From Moringa oleifera (lineage: Eukaryota; Streptophyta; Magnoliopsida; Brassicales; Moringaceae), in NCBI GenBank assembly GCA_021397835.1, contig JAJFZO010000094.1, forward strand, positions 8,532,001 to 8,596,000: 64,000 nucleotides of DNA, read 5' to 3'. The translations under genes and the position numbers were made by a program. Below, piece after piece: positions 48,706 through 62,210 of this stretch. Within the stretch, counting starts at the first letter, position 1. Every line of letters begins with the position of its first letter. The notes beneath the pieces are model-generated. The model saw only the letters and a list, made by a program, of their open reading frames with translations. It made no database searches and had not been told where the DNA came from.

Positions 48706-49459
48706 TTGCTGTTTCGTGAAAATGGAGGCTTGTGATATTGCGTCACATAATTGATTAGATGTTTTGAATGTGGTTAGGTGATCCGAAGGAGAAGAACAGG
48801 TATTACTTCAGCAAGAGAAAGGGAGATGAAGACGACAAGACATGCAAGAGATCTGCTGGTTCTGGTTACTGGAAGCCTATCGGCAAGGAGAGGCAAATTA
48901 TACCATCTGGGACCGACCAAACTATAGCCATAAGGAAAACCCTGGTTTTTTATCAGCCGAAGACACCTGTTCGTGGAACTAAATCTCGATGGTTTATGCG
49001 TGAATATCGCCTTGTAGGCTCTGCAACTGCCCAGGTGCGAATTCAAACCAACTTGATTATTAATAATCACTTTGTTCACAGTACTGATATGATATAATCA
49101 ACTATACCCAATTCAAGGATTTTTCTTTTTGTCTTCTGGGTTTGATGAGTTGGTTTTGTGATTTCATTCCATATATTCAGATGTTTAAGATGGAATCATG
49201 GGAGGACTGGGCTGTGTACCGTGTGTTTCAGAAGAAGAGAAAGCCTACGAATTACACCAAGCCATGTCTCCCTGGCAACCAAAACCAAGCTGTGCAGTTG
49301 ATGATCACTCCTATTTGCATTGATTTGACAGTGCAAGATCATTCTGATTTGGGTCCTCCACCACCTTCTTCTCCAAGTTTCACTGGAGTCATGGAGGACA
49401 CCTTTAATGGAGTAGATCAAGAGGAAACCAGTGCTAACATTAGCTTCTACGTAGCTTAG
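48409..49459 (+). CDS. Divergent NAC-domain protein (NAC083/VNI2-like)
   Basis: Predicted 238-residue protein. Exons: 48409-48589, 48778-49034 and 49181-49459, a typical three-exon NAC structure. Subdomains: A, LPIGYRFQPTAGELVGHYLK (usual LPPGFRFHPTDEELV); B, ASVIPEFDVFQTDPWSLPG; C, YYFSKRKGD...SGYWKPIGKERQII; D, RKTLVFYQPKTPVRGTKSRW then FMREYRL (usual WIMHEYRL); E, DWAVYRVFQKKRKP. NAC proteins are plant DNA-binding transcription factors that dimerise through subdomain A. PLPASVIPEFDV and DPWSLPG resemble the NAC083 group (senescence and xylem regulation). Substitutions in A and D, including loss of the acidic pair DEE, are unusual, and dimerisation or DNA binding may differ. The C-terminal tail is short (about 70 residues), with a P-rich stretch. 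Confidence 0.88.
48674..48703. repeat. (AG)n microsatellite in NAC intron 1
   Basis: Fifteen AG repeats within the 188-base first intron of the NAC gene. Any regulatory role is speculative. Confidence 0.9.
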
Positions 49460-52334
49460 GCCGCTCTGTAGCACCCCCACAGGAGGCTTTTTAGCTGTTA
49501 TGCCACAAGAAGGCATGGGTTCAAAAGAGAAAAAGAGAAAGTTTAACTGTTTTATGAATTTGAGAAATGGTGTTTTGCAAGCAAATTCTGATATAACTTT
49601 GAGGATTATGATATTGCTTCTTTCTCTTGCTGCTTTATTGTTATTATTTATTTTAATCGAATTTGAAAACAATCATAGTGAGTGGCAAAGAGGTGGCACT
49701 GATTATTGCTCAGTATCTAAGCTTTTATTATCAAAAGGCAAATGATTTTTGTGACAGAAGGAGGATCCACTGTAGGTACATTTGCATAAAGAATAAGTAC
49801 TTATAGAGAGGCATCCAAAGAAAGAAGTAAAAGAGGGGTTTTCTATTGTGTAATGATGATACTTTCTCGAGAAAAGATCAAGGATATATACCCTCTAGGG
49901 TTTGCAGTAAGCGCTCCACCATGAACAGAAGCAAAAGGGCATCTGCACATGGGGGTTGATTCCTCTCTTCACAAAGGGAACTCAGATAAATACCCACCAA
50001 GACAAAATATGCTTTCCACTACTCGGTTCATCAAGACTTTCTGTTCATTCTTTCGTTTTCAGAGGAAAAAAAAACCAAAGTCAGATTAATTAAGAAACCA
50101 ATAAGAGATTCTCTCTCATTGTCTTCCAGTTGTTGCATTCAAAATGATTCCTTTATTACTATAATTAAACTAATGTGTTGTGTTTTTTGTCCTAAAGAAT
50201 GGTGTTGGTTGTGTTGGGAAAGGAAACAAGACAGACAAGAGTTTTGTAAATACTTCCAGGCTTGGAGAACGCAACCCCTCTCATGGGGCGATGGGAATAA
50301 GATTCTTCCTGTCAGCCAATACAGCCAAAAGGAGAGAGACATTCATCTTTATTTATTACCAAACAAAGATAAAACATAAAAGAAAGGCAGACTAGAGGAA
50401 GCGCAATTTGAGACGAATAGACAGGGAAATCAGTTGGGCGAATATGATAAAAAAAACTAAGCTGTGAATTATCAGATTAATCATTAGGTTGCAGCCTCCT
50501 GTAGATCCTTTTGGTTTTTGTAGGCCATCTTACAGGTAATTAAGTCTCAATTGGCCTAATAGTGAAGGCTCTATCTCAAATATAACTTATATTAATTAAT
50601 TAAGTCCTTTTGTTATAATTAAGCTGTCTTCTTTTCTTCTTTTTTCAGGGCCAAGTTCAAACCCAAATTAGAAGTTATATACACATAATAATGCTGCTCA
50701 TTAAAACTTTAGCTTTCACGATATTTACCGACATTTCAAATTTCATTCACCATAATGATTGATGTGGGTAGATTCAACGAGGAAAGAGGATTGCTCCTTG
50801 TTTATATATGTGGTTATACAAAGCTCTAGCTAGCTCTCTTTGTTTGTCAAAGTCTACCCTCTCTTTGTTGGACTTTGCCATGGCATTCTCATTATATGCT
50901 AATTGTCAATATTTGCTGCAAAGTAGAGGGACTGCTGACCAGAGATCGAGTTTTCTTGTGGTAATGGTTTTAGAATCGTGTAAGATCTTTATCATCAAAG
51001 GCTACCAACATATGCTGCACGGCTATTACTATACATTGAGACAAAAAGTTACCTGGGTGACTTGGCTTTGCTGCGTAGATTGCTGACTTTACTTGCTCGA
51101 TTCTTCTGGTTTTACTTTTTCTTTCTCTCTCTGTCTCTTCTCTCTCTCTCTTGGGCACATTGGAAATTTGTTAATTTACTCTTTGAATTTGTCAATCAAT
51201 TTGGTCTACTGCTCCATGTGCATGGTAGGCCACAAAAAATATACAAAGAAACGTTTTCTTTTCAAACTTTCAACTACATCTAGATATATATTGTGTCACA
51301 CTGGCATGCATATATATGTGATGAGTTTCACTAAATAGACCACGTACCTTTCATGCAAGAAGACTGACACATTTTCAAAGCATCAACAAGAACAATATGC
51401 TTGGAAGAACTAGAGGGAGAAATTCAGGCAATAAGAGTTTCTTTTGAGAAGGGGCAAAATATTGATTTTTTTTGCAGACCCTGTAACAATTCTCATATCA
51501 CTAGCCAGCAATATTCTTTGTTAATTAGTAAATCAAACAATTCATGCTGCTTTCCATTCATACTGATGATGATAGTCATAACTTAAGAAGTTTGCTTTCT
51601 GCAGTTAATTTCATTAAGTTTGCCTAAATTGGCATGATCAAGTGGCCCTTTGTGCAAATACAGAAGGTATATTATGGTAACTCCGATGTGTATACGCGAA
51701 ACAAGCATATATATATATGGCACTAAACAGTGAAAGTTATCACAATTCTACCTAGTCTTTAGGAGTAATTCGTTAAGTTATTATTCATAACTAGTGTACT
51801 TAAATAAAGAATCGAAAAAAATGGGTAATTCCTATTTCTAGTATATGTATTGCATGTCTTGATTAGCTTAAAAAAGAAAAACTCAGAATCTCTTCGGAGT
51901 TATATGTACCGATAGTGGAGTAATTAATTGTCAGGCAAGAACAACAGAAAGAATCCTAATTAATTTTGTAGTGGACGATGATGTACTAATCGCATTCAAG
52001 GTCTTTGTTATACTGACATGGCATGCATATACAGTTCCAACAAGAGAAGAAAGCTCTCCATGCATTAGCTGTCTCTGCTAGAATTGTTCAATTGAAGTTC
52101 ATTCCTCTTCACTTATGATTAACAACTTAATCACCTAACAGTCAGTTTGATCCCTTGTTTTTCTTTCCACCATTCTTTTTCTTCTTCGGACTTGACATCA
52201 ATCATATTCATATAATGCTATATCACCCGATGAATGATCTTGCTAATTAGTTAATTATCTTCGTTGTGAATGAATCTAGCTTCCTCTCATTTCTTCCTGT
52301 TGTAGATTGATATCTCTTTGCTTGTTTCTCCTCC
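49460..52334. other. Intergenic between NAC and the MGCGISK gene
   Basis: NAC 3'UTR (to about 49750), then AT-rich DNA with several short frames and a CT-rich patch at 51112-51154. I checked by eye for well-known conserved plant miRNA sequences and saw none. No gene supported. Confidence 0.45.
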
Positions 52335-53375
52335 ATGGGTTGTGGTATTTCAAAGCTTGATGACCAACAGGCAGGCCAAGAAGCTGCTGAATATAAACTT
52401 GTTCGTTCAAGAAAATATCATGATGAGCTAGATGAAGCCTTGAACAAACAGCTGGTTCAACATGAAAAAGATGAAGAAGCTGAATCCTTAGGTAAGAATT
52501 ATGGTGGAAGATGGGTTTCTTCACTGAGAAACAACCGTGCGTTTGTAAAGACTCCTATGGCCAAAGAGTCGGAAGAGAAGAAGGCTGGTTCTGAGGAGAA
52601 ACTGAAAATATTTGATAGCAGAAAGGAGGTTGAGAATGCAAATAAGTTGACAGAGAAAGTGAAGGAGGAGGAAGCGGATGGCAGTAACAAAGGAGACACT
52701 TGTGAGAGTGAAGATAGCCAGGAGGAGAAACTACTATTCGATCAGACAAGGAAAGATGGTATCTTATTGAATTGCAGATCATTGAGTTTCAAGGATTACT
52801 GCATCGAGATCGACTCCATGGATGACAAGAATGAAAGTAAGATTTTGTTTTAATGAATTGAAGAGGTTGCCTGCATCTCTAGAATAGTACTAATTGAAAT
52901 ATACATGAATACTATTAGGCCTTTTTATTTTGTAATTAAGTCACAACTAATCATATCTTGACAAGATATTGATCTTGGAGTCATGTCTTTGATGATCTTC
53001 AAGACAGTAATTCAAGGGAAATTGTGTTTTTACAGGCAGTTCTCATCATTCGAAAAGGAAAATCGATCCATCACAAGGGAATGCAACCCAGAATGATGAC
53101 AACTCCGAAAAGGTAAAACACTAACAGTATAGCTCTCTCAATTGTATGCCAATGCTCAGTTCCTTGCATTCACAACCCCAAGACACATAGAATGAGCACC
53201 AAGGAGAAGTGCCCTAATGCATAATTTGTTTGATTCACATTTTCAATTTAATTACTTCTTGGAGCAGGGAGCAGCGGGCAAGCAAACAAAGAGAGGCAAA
53301 ATAAGAAGAGGACTAACGAGTGTGTTACATAGCATTAGAGTGAAAAATCTCCTAAACCATCCAAGAATGATCTAA
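52335..53375 (+). CDS. Unknown MGCGISK N-terminal lipid-anchor protein
   Basis: Predicted 228-residue protein of no family I recognise. Exons: 52335-52836, 53036-53112 and 53268-53375; all phases match. The start MGCGISK is a textbook N-myristoylation site (Gly2, Ser6, Lys7), and Cys3 could be palmitoylated, so plasma-membrane anchoring is likely. The rest is charged and probably disordered: runs rich in E/K (residues about 85-145), a serine stretch (SLSFKDYCIEID), and a basic C-terminal part (KQTKRGKIRRGLTSVLHSIR, then VKNLLNHPRM). The basic end could bind acidic lipids or a partner. Composition suggests a membrane-associated scaffold or phosphoprotein; no catalytic motif is seen. I recall small MGC-type plant proteins of unknown role but cannot name an orthologue. 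Confidence 0.75.
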
Positions 53376-56193
53376 TATGAAAGATCTCCGAAGCCTGTTG
53401 CCAAAGCTGGCTGATGATATTATGCTATATGAGACAAGGCTCTTCGATCGATCTATTCCTTAATTAATCTTTTTCATTTTAGGAACTATTTATACATATT
53501 TATCCTTCTTAGAATGTACCAAAGTCCTAAAGGAAACAGCATCTTTTCCTTTCTTTTCTGTGCAAAATAGTATATAGAGAGGAGAAGATTTTATATTCCT
53601 GTGGACATATCAATCAAATGTAACTATACGTAAAATGTAATTAAGGTTATTGCTTTGTTTAAGTGGAAATGCCTTCATCGCTTAGTCCTCTCAAGGGCTT
53701 CTGCTCCTTTTTGCAGAACATGAATATAATTCTTAGTCACCCATATTTATTTTGCTTATATGCTAAGTACAGCAAACAATACCCATCAAAAAGAGCTAGA
53801 CCTATATTATTGAGAAAGGACTTTAAAACCTTTTTTCTATCTTACTTGTCATTCTTATCTTGCACTTACCTTATTTGGCTTTGTCACTTATCTAAGAATA
53901 TTTTTAATTATTTTTTTTGGTAATTATCTAAAGGTAATGGTTATCCTTGATGTTATTTCAACTATAAATACCTAAAGGGTGAAAGGTTCTAAGTATCATC
54001 GAGAGAGTTGCGAGGTCCATTACTCTTGAAGTTTTCCTCCGGTGATCAAGAACATCTTATAGGTTTATTGTCAAACCATTTTGCCAAATCATGCTTATTA
54101 TTATTATTTTTGAGTTATGATCTTATATGTATCTACATTTTTTAATTCACAACAGGTATCTATCTCCAAATCATGCAAATAAACTTTGAATCTTGCAATT
54201 TTTTAAATCAATTTACTCTCTTTATTGATCGTATGTAGAAAAAGAAAAATCAGATAACTTATTAATCCGGGGACAAACATAAACTTTTGCAATGCGGTTT
54301 ATAAAGTCTTTATTGGCTCCAAGGAAACCCAAGACTTTGCAATATAATCCAACACGTCTTCTTCATCAGATGCCGACCACTCTCAGTGGGCACAACCTTA
54401 AACGACCTTCAAAGAAAAGATTGGCCTTTTGATTTTCCGAAAAAGTGCATGCCATTAGCTTATCCCTAATATCTCTTCTTCATCCATTAATATTGTTGCC
54501 TTAGGCTTCAAGGAGTTGCTTAGTTTGCCTTTTTGACCATTTAATTTGAAAGTCTCCATTCAAACACAAATCAACTTCTTCTCATCATTTCTTTTTCTGT
54601 CTCTTTCATCTCATAATCCCTCTTGGACCTCTCGTCATTACAAGAGTATAATATCTTGTAAAGCAATCAAGAGATATATGCCTTGTTGATATTGTCTACA
54701 TAGTAAATGCCCAAATGTTCTTCCCCCTCCATCGGACAACCCCACTCTTAGATTTGGCCACTTTTAAAGCTAATTAGCTATTAAAAGTTACAAATCTAGA
54801 GCCTTTAAATAATGGAATAAGACACCATAGAAGCAACTTTCTTATATTGTAAGGATTTTTTTTTTTAAACCCTTTTACAAACTTTCACATTAGATTCACA
54901 TCCTGTTGATTTAAGCTCGAATTGTTTTTGATTTAGTTTTAAAAAATATTTTACAATTTACAATAAATTTTGTTAAACCATTTCGTGTTATCTTTTCGAA
55001 GTCTTAACCCATCTCATTGCTTAATGTTATGGTATATGTACTAATTTTGTTGTTATAATATTAATTTTAAATGTACTTAAATACCATAACTGCTTGGCAT
55101 ATAATTTAAATTATCAATTTTATATTATTCAAAAACTATTGTGGTACACGATCTTTAACTTTTTATTTTAATTATATTTTAAGCGGTGCAAAATTCATTA
55201 CAAATATATATACGACATTATTTTCTTAGAGGTAGCGGAACAACAATTACATTCTTTATTCATTATTATTTTTTATTATATTGTAAATTTGCTGCGGGAA
55301 TTATGATTAGAATTGGGGTTTTTATTTTTTTATTTTTAATTTTTCTTTTTGTAAAATTAAAGGAAAGTGGAGGGCAAAAGCGGGAGAGGGAAAGGGGACG
55401 TTGGAGGTTTGACCCACCCACTGGCGGCCAAAGAGGATGGTTTACGTTTCTGGAACAGCTTCGTTCCCTGTCAGCAATATCTGACTTTGACCACCACCCC
55501 TTCGGTACAACTCTAACTACGACTATCTGCATCGCTTCGCCCAAGACTCGCTGGCTACATCCACTCTCCTCCTGCCACGTCGCATCCCTCTCTTTTCCAC
55601 TACGTCTCTCCCCACTCCGAAACTCTTACGCCCGCCACTCTGATTCAACAATCATTAACGCTCCCCCGTGCTCCCTGATCGTTGGATCATGATTCTAATC
55701 ACAGCGGCATTAGGTTTCCGTTCGTCAGATTACTGAACTGCCCCTAAAGAACGCGTGTCACACCACAATTAAGTTTTCTTCATATTCGCGAAGGAGGTGA
55801 GACTCCTCCCCCCTAACCCCAAGGCCCAAGCTTCCTTTTATAGTTTTTTTTTTCTGCTTCTTTACCGTTTTTTCTTTTTTTCATTCCGTCTGTGCCTCTG
55901 CCTTTCTCTTTCTACTTCTACTCTTTTGATCTGTTACGTTTTTTGACCAAACAAAAAAGAAACGGAAGCGTTTCTTCAATGTCGTTTATTATATCATAGA
56001 AGAAGTGGAGACCCGATTCTCTGTGTGTATATGTGTGTGTTTTTAGATTTGGAGTCACAATCTCTCTGCAAAATTCACAGGAATTTGGAATCCGAGGGAA
56101 CGAAGACTAGCTGTGATTTTGATTCCGCTTTGAATTTTGCGTTTGTTTCGCTCATTGCCTTAGGTTTTTCGGTTTGAATATATTTTTGGGGAA
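53376..56193. other. Intergenic; possible retroelement relic; BAR-gene promoter
   Basis: MGCGISK 3'UTR, then AT-rich DNA. Around 53930-54060 a TATA-like ACTATAAATACC followed by a pyrimidine-poor tract resembles an LTR promoter, but I could find no paired terminal repeat or coding remnant. A GC-rich stretch, about 55370-55700, and the leader to 56193 belong to the BAR gene promoter. Confidence 0.4.
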
Positions 56194-59100
56194 ATGAAAT
56201 CTTCGCTTGATAAGCTGCGGAGATTTGCACTTCACAAGAACGATGGAAAGGATAAAAGAGACTCATCTTCGGCTCACTTGGATGAACTCGCTCAAGCTGC
56301 TCAGGTACTTCTTTTCTGTGGTTTTTAATTCTCGAATTAACTGGTTGATTCTCTTTTCAAACATCATTTTAATCATTGTGATGTTAAGAGTTTTTGGAAG
56401 ATTTAAGTAGGGTTTATAGGTTAGTTGCTACTTATAAATTACTAAAATCAATCGCAATTCACTTAAGTTTTGAGGTAAATAAGTTAATCATAAAGTATGG
56501 CGATGAGATATTTTGAAGCGCCCTAGTTTTTCTCCATGGTGATTTGAGCATTTGCTCAGGGAAGTTCGTAAACTTTTGCCCCAATTGGCAATGAATTGAA
56601 TAATGCGGACAAACTATTGATATGGTTAATTTCTAATAATTCTGGAAGCCGGAAACCCAAAGATGAAAGTAGTTATTTTCTGATGCTACGTAAGCTTGAG
56701 TTGTCAATATTATTAATATTGTCTGGAGTTCCAAGACATAAGAGTGAAAGTTTTAGTGTAATTTATTATCAAATTTAGTTCCCGAGCTGGGAGGGGCATA
56801 GTGATGGAAAATTCAACTTCTTGATGTGGGGATTATATAGAGATTTTAGCTTTGAGCCTCGATGAATTGAATCATGAATTTGATGGGATGAAGAGGATTC
56901 TTCGGTATTAGGAATGCAATTGACGGAAAAGAATAAAATCTCTCTTCTCAGGAAGAATCAAAAAACATCTAAATGGTTAAATTGTGGAAAGACATGGATT
57001 ATTTTGAAATAACTTTAGTACATGGTAAGGGGAAAAACAATTGATTTGGTTGAAGTTTGGACTGTTCATTTTGGATCTCAAAATTCTAGAACTTTCGAGC
57101 TTTCATGTTGCTTGGCATGCTGGTTTTATATGGTCTAGGTCCAGTCATATTATTCTCTCACTCAATTAGGGAATTTAGGGAAAAAAAATCTTTTTGCTGG
57201 TTCTTTTGGGCTATGTAGCTCAGTGCACGTGCATGGTATAATACTTTCTTTTGATTTCATTATACAGGACATGCAAGACATGAGAGATTGCTATGATAGC
57301 TTACTTTCTGCAGCTGCAGTGGCAGCAAACAGTGCATATGGTAAATATTCTACTTGCTAATAATTCTTCTGAGATAACGGTTCTGTTTGGGTCTCTTTTT
57401 GCTCTCATACTTTGCCTTTCCAATTGGACGACATTGTTATAGTGTTTCTTTGACTAAAAGAAGTGATAGCACTTAGCTTTATAACTGTTCAAGGATCCAT
57501 ACTAACACTGTAAAATGAATGCCTCTAAGCTGTTTTGTCACATTGGCTTCTACCTTATACGTAGATCTTGTTCTTCTGTTAATCCTGAAATTGAATTCAT
57601 TCCCTATATCAAGGCAGTAGTACACCCTATGCACTTGACATTTTTGTCCCCTAATGCTGTCTTAAGTTTTGAAATTCATGTTTTTTGAAAGGGTCAAAAT
57701 ATGGCAGGATCATGAAAGGGTGTAGTATTTGATATTTTGCCACACGATATCCTCTGTCAGGTTTTAATGTTTAAATTGTTTCTCAGTCAAATATGCACAT
57801 GATGATTTCAATATCATAAAGAAAAAAAAAACATTGTTCTTTTTCCAAAAATTGTATACTTGACATGTATATTCAACTTGATCTTTGCTTTCAGAATTCT
57901 CAGAGGCATTACGGGAAATGGGTTCTTGTCTGCTGGAGAAAACGGCTTTACATGATGATGAAGAAAGTGGTAAGTGAATTAGAATTTTTATTTTGTTGCC
58001 GCTGCTCGAACAGTAGTTTTGCTCGTACCAGCCATTAATGGTGTAGGCTAGCTAGTTGCTATTTAAGTATAGCCTAAAAGCTTATCGGACTAAAAAGTTG
58101 AAAAGATGTTCTCAATCAGATATGGTCTGTTCTGTAACTCAGCTGTATTTATCTGCAGGTAGGGTGTTGTCAATGTTGGGCAAACTTCAGTTTGAACTTC
58201 AGAAACTGGTTGATCGCTATGTAAGTGGTCATTGTGACTTTGTGATCTGCTAAGGATCTTATATCATTATGGAACAGTGCAATCATTTTCAACCTGGTAT
58301 TAACTTATTACTTTTTTCTTTACTTCAGCGATCTCACATACTCATTACAATTACAAACCCATCAGAGTCACTTCTCAATGAGCTTAGGACAGTTGAGGTA
58401 TGTTCATGTAGATTTTTCTGTGGTATTATTACTATATCAGAAATTTTTCTGTAAATATTACTCACTGGCTTTCCTCTTGTTTGCTGTTGCAGGACATGAA
58501 ACGACAATGTGATGAAAAAAGGTCCATTCTTTTTCCTAGCAAACTATTTTTTTGTTTTTGATTGAGGTAGATAAGTTTCTGAACCCAGTCATGATCTTCA
58601 GAAATCTATATGAATACATGATGGCACAACAGAAAGAAAAAAGAAAGTCAAAAAGTGGGAAAGGTGAAAATTTCACTTTGCAGCAAATGCAAACAGCTCA
58701 TGATGCATGTAATGACGAAGCAATTCTTTGCGTTTTCCGGTTGAAATCGCTGAAGCAAGGACAGTCCCGTAGTCTTCTTACACAAGCAGCTCGTCACCAT
58801 GCTGCGCAGGTTATCCTTCTGTATCTCCAAAAAGTTTCTAATGTCAGGGTCTTCAAATCTTCCTGTAAACTAAATCTAGATATTCATTTCGATGCTTTTG
58901 TGTTGAATGTAGTTGAATTTTTTCCGGAAGGGACTCAAATCACTTGAGGCAATTGAGCCACATGTTAGAATGGTAACAGAAAAGCAACATATTGACTACC
59001 AGTTCTCTGGACTGGAAGATGATGGCGAAGATGGTGAGGATGAGGGTGAGAATGGCTATGATACTAATGAAGACAGGGAACTGAGTTTTGACTATAGCAT

Positions 59101-60833
59101 AAATAAGCAACGGGTTGACTTTTCAATGTCAAGGAACTCAATGGAGGTCAGGATCTAATATCATTGGAATTTGGTTTTGTTTCAAGGAATTTAGCATAAG
59201 AGATAGGAAATGGTTAAATATATCTGCAAACTTCCGGTATGTATTGTTATGCCATGTTATTGGTATTATATATGGCTATTTGAATAAACTTCTGTACTGA
59301 TTTCATATGACTCGTATGGGTACTATTATTTGTAAATGTCCCTAATTGGAAAGGGGTGCTACCTCCAATATCAATTGGAAGAGCTATACTGTCTTTTTCT
59401 GGTGATCATAGAAGTCTAAAATACTATGCTTTTACTTTTCATTTAGAATTTTTTGGGAGTTTAATCACTTACTTTTTTGTTACCTAATACTTCAGGTGGA
59501 TGACACGCGTCTTTCATTTTCCCGCACCTCAGCAGTAGAAAATGCAGAGGTAACTCTCTGCCTTTTTCTTGATTGGGAGATAGATAGTGATTGGTTATAA
59601 TTATGCCTTTGCAGACCTTTCTCTTGAACTGTCCTGGTGTGGCTCTTGAACTTATGGGGTCATGTCAATTTCTCTTTGGGTTAATGTGCCAGTTCACTAA
59701 GCAACTCGAAAGGTTCTATATCATTAGGTAACAGTAGGCAATTTGGTGCTTAAGATTTATGTATCAATTTTTTCTGTCTGTAGATGAACCCAGACAAAAA
59801 TGAAGGAGAACTCCAGGTCTCAAGTAGAGAGCAGCATAAAGCAGGCAGTCATTCAGCCCCATTATTTCCAGAAAGGAGGTTAGATCTGGCAGAAAAATGC
59901 AGGCAATTGCAAGTATCAACGAAACGGAGTTCTAACACATATGTTCTGCCAATGCCCACTTATCCAAAGGGCTCAGTTTCTCAAAAAACAGGTGGTTCAG
60001 CACCCAAAGCAATGCCAACAAACCCTACCGGAGGCACCCACCAATTATGGCATTCTTCTCCATTGGAACAAAAGAAGCATGAGAAAGATTCTGTTGATGG
60101 TCGGTCAGCGGAGATCTTCTTAAAAGCTAACTCAGTACTCAAAGAGAGCAACAGTACCAATCTCTCATCGCAACTACCCCCTCCTTTGGCTGAGGGACTT
60201 CCAATTCCGCACCTTGATACATCTAATGCATCTGATATGAAAAAAATAAAAAGGCAGGCTTTCTCTGGCCCCTTAGTCAATAAGCCTTCATCAGTAAAGC
60301 CTGTTTCAGCTACCAGTGCTCCTAATGCCTCTACTGAAATTCCTCAGTTAGTTTCTGGTGTACTTTCTCGTTTACCCCGTCCTCAGCCATTGTCATCTCC
60401 TAAAGTATCCCCAAGTGCTTCACCTCCCCTTGTTTCTTCTCCCAGAATAAGTGAGCTTCATGAACTTCCAAGGCCCCCACGTAATGTAGTGGTCAAGCCA
60501 GCAAAGGCTCCTGGTTTGATGGGTCACTCAGCTCCATTGGTATCAAGAAATCAAGATTCTTCTGCAACAAGTAGAATTCCGTCAGTGTCATCAAGTGCAG
60601 CATCCCCTCTGCCAGTTCCACCATTGATTGTCTCAAGGAGTTTCTCCATACCCTCTAGTAATCAAAGAGCTATGGCATTACATGTTTCTAAGTTTCTGGA
60701 GTCTCCTCAAGCATCAAACAAGGCTGAAGAAGTTGGCTCTCCTCCATTGACCCCTATGTCCCTTGCAAACATGAAGCCACTACCAACTCTTTCTGAAGTG
60801 ACAGCTCATTCTGGTCAAAGCAGAGGTGATTAA
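56194..60833 (+). CDS. BAR-like (AH/BAR), proline-rich uncharacterised protein (At2g33490-type)
   Basis: Predicted 654-residue protein. Exons: 56194-56304, 57268-57340, 57895-57969, 58159-58220, 58329-58397, 58493-58521, 58602-58809, 58913-59146, 59496-59549 and 59784-60833; phases agree. Residues about 25-245 are a helical coiled-coil region resembling a BAR domain, used for dimerisation and membrane-curvature sensing. An acidic DDGEDGEDEGENGYD patch follows; the last exon (about 350 residues) is disordered and rich in S/P with PPLVSSPRISELHELPRPPR. This matches the plant family annotated as hydroxyproline-rich glycoprotein or 'At2g33490'. The gene has no signal peptide, so the glycoprotein label is doubtful. 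The donor after exon 6 (AG|GTCCAT) is weak but gives the only in-phase join. Confidence 0.85.
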
Positions 60834-62210
60834 GATGTCAGATTAATCACTTTCAGCATTTCATGGTTAGTGCATGAACATATATTAGTTATCTTCAGCA
60901 TTTGATCTATCCAATTAACTATATTCTTGAAAAAATGAATATGAGAATTGCATCTGAAGAGACCTACTTCTGAGGATCCCATATGATGTTAACTTTGTTC
61001 TCATGTTCCTTTTGAGAAAATGGATAAAAAGGAATTGGGGCTTCTAGGAGTTTACTTCCTGCAAAAGGTTATGAGCGTAGTATGACTCTTAAGAGGTAGA
61101 GCAGTTATGATTACTTTCTTTTAACAGGAATATTGTTGGTTTGATCCTCATGTATATGTTTCTGCTACCAAATGCAGCCTTGATTTTAGTTCTGGAAACC
61201 TTGTTGAGAGTCTAAGTATCTTCATTAATGCAGGGGGGAGCTGAAAGAATCCACATCATGTGCACACAGAATTTGTCGCATCTCTGGCAGCAGCAGCTTG
61301 CTTGGTACAGCTCCGTAAATATGATGCTTTCTGAATTCTTTGGTGTCTCATCTCAATCTCTGTTAATGTGTCTTATTATTGATTCTGATGAGAACTATAC
61401 ACAGCTCTGTTAACTTGTAGGACATGTAAATTTCAAATGAGGAATTTTTGTTTTGTTTCTCCTATCTTTGCTTCTACTGAGGACGCTCCATTTGTGGGAA
61501 ATTTTTGTATTTCTTTAACCTCCCAAAGTCAGTCTCCAGCATTTCATATGCCTGCCTTGATTTTGTTCATGTTCAGTCATTTTTGCCTTTTGTTCCCTCT
61601 CAAAGCTGAAGAGTAACTCACTTGTTCACTTCAGCCAAGCTTTTCTTTTCTGACTGTTATGGTTTATGCACAAAGTTGAATGCTGTGCATGTGTTTATGA
61701 ATGTTGCTTGGAACTTGTCGGAGGATCTTTACTGGTAAGATTTGTGGACATTTTTTTTTTAGATGACAATTTTTTTTTTATAATTTATTATAGTAATTTA
61801 AAATAAAATAAATTTAACAATTTATTTTGTTGATTATTGTACAAATATCTTTCAAAAATCAGCATAAATCAGTTTACTTTCACAAATTTGGGATATCGGT
61901 TTTAATTTCTAATAAAAATCAGCGGTCATTGCCAGTTATCATTTGCGCTTTTTCAGAGTTCTACCTGTCCTATGTGGAAGCACAGAAAAATCACTTCAAA
62001 AGAAAATTGGGTGGTATTGTAATTGAGGCCAAAACTCAAGGGTCTAACTGTAATATAGGCCTGGAAAGCGGAAAGACATGGATTGCTGAAATTCGGGATA
62101 CTATTATTACAGAAGATATTTTACAACTAGATAAATGTTCAAAGAGGATGTGTTGGGGACGGAGTGTTAACCCGCCGAGAAGAACTTCGCCATAGAAGAA
62201 GAGATCTTTC
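60834..62210. other. Intergenic between the BAR-like gene and SKL1
   Basis: Contains the BAR-gene 3'UTR (possibly with a further alternatively spliced end, acceptor near 61231), then AT-rich DNA and the SKL1 promoter and leader. No separate gene supported; the frame at 61827-62195 has no family features. Confidence 0.45.

Noticed and set aside
50808..51086. 92-codon plus-strand frame after the NAC gene
   Set aside because: No family features, odd composition and no splice context. No well-known miRNA sequence was seen nearby either.
53930..54700. LTR-like promoter and relic
   Set aside because: TATA-like sequence and downstream composition suggest an LTR, but no TG...CA ends, target duplication, primer-binding site or second copy could be found by eye.
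55440..55470. Possible heat-shock element (TTCTGGAACAGCTTC) in the BAR-gene promoter
   Set aside because: Only two units have correct spacing; the third is four bases away instead of two, so the match is weak.
55186..55692. 168-codon plus-strand frame upstream of the BAR-like gene
   Set aside because: Low-complexity F/L-rich start running into GC-rich promoter; no domain or splice support, and an antisense frame overlaps it.
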